Positions 5,202-5,359 of a stretch of DNA of 5,359 nucleotides are shown here, piece by piece. The notes under the pieces are model-generated. The model saw nothing but the letters and a program-made list of their open reading frames with translations. It was not told the origin of the DNA and searched no databases. How positions within the stretch are numbered: position 1 is the first letter of the stretch; every line of letters starts with the position of its first letter. The position numbers and the translations under genes were made by a program. This DNA comes from Gammaproteobacteria bacterium. GTDB taxonomy: Bacteria; Pseudomonadota; Gammaproteobacteria; Pseudomonadales; UBA3067. Where the stretch lies: contig JAHRVS010000373.1 of assembly GCA_019090565.1 (NCBI GenBank), positions 1-5,359 of the forward strand, in the 5' to 3' direction.

Positions 5202-5359
5202 TTAGTAGGAATTTGCGTAATTCAAAATGGTATCAACGTCATCAGAGGAAACTACATTGCCATTGGTCGTGGGCGACAAATACCAATGCTCAGCCTCATA
5301 ACTTAAACTGTCTACATCACCAGATAACCAAGACCTATATTCTTCAAAGTGCGGATAGG
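5202..5359 (-). CDS. C-terminal part of an unidentified protein (partial)
   Basis: An uninterrupted minus-strand frame enters from the right edge (first full codon at 5357) and ends at TAA (5204 down to 5202), giving 51 residues. It begins YPHFEEYRSWLSGDVDSLSY and ends DDVDTILNYANSY. The piece is acidic and rich in Tyr, Trp, Ser and Asp, with no membrane segment. The residue pattern looks like real protein, and the other minus-strand frames have stops nearby. I do not recognise the family. It converges with the EEP gene across about 295 bp. No attC-like structure follows the stop, so there is no evidence that it is a cassette gene. Confidence 0.5.
   Translation of the reverse strand, partial: YPHFEEYRSWLSGDVDSLSYEAEHWYLSPTTNGNVVSSDDVDTILNYANSY

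Overview
The window looks like a moderate-GC gammaproteobacterial chromosome, probably marine. This is inferred from a YafD-type EEP protein, a long LOG-family protein, a beta-CASP nuclease-like protein, and an integrase remnant that resembles the Vibrio/Shewanella type of integron integrase. No ribosomal or taxonomic marker is present, so the assignment is only inference.

Left part (1-1066): a decayed chromosomal integron. On the plus strand, 910-1065 encodes the first ~52 residues of an integron tyrosine recombinase (IntI). It is broken by a stop codon at residue 37 and cut off where the 3' end of the next gene begins. Divergent from it, on the minus strand, lies one gene cassette with a SMI1/KNR4 (SUKH) gene (164-532). 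The cassette starts at a core site at 548-554 and ends in an attC site at 80-161. Between intI and the cassette (555-909) there are three copies of a palindromic element, spaced 124-128 bp apart. The best copy has 16-bp perfect arms. I do not recognise this element; it is the most unusual structure in the window.

Middle part (1058-3551): two minus-strand chromosomal genes, a LOG-family (TIGR00730-type) protein and, downstream of it, an MBL-fold/beta-CASP protein of the RNA-processing class. They are separated by 166 bp carrying a probable promoter and a possible dispersed repeat.

Right part (3595-5359): a broken IS21-type istA fragment (minus strand, one-base frameshift, truncated), then ~390 bp without a convincing gene. 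Next is a complete plus-strand EEP-fold protein of the YafD type (4202-4906), ~295 bp of apparently noncoding DNA, and the C-terminal end of an unidentified minus-strand gene running off the window edge.

Overall this is a junction between housekeeping-type genes and accessory DNA. The integron appears immobilised through loss of its own integrase, and the IS21 relic also points to past rearrangement.
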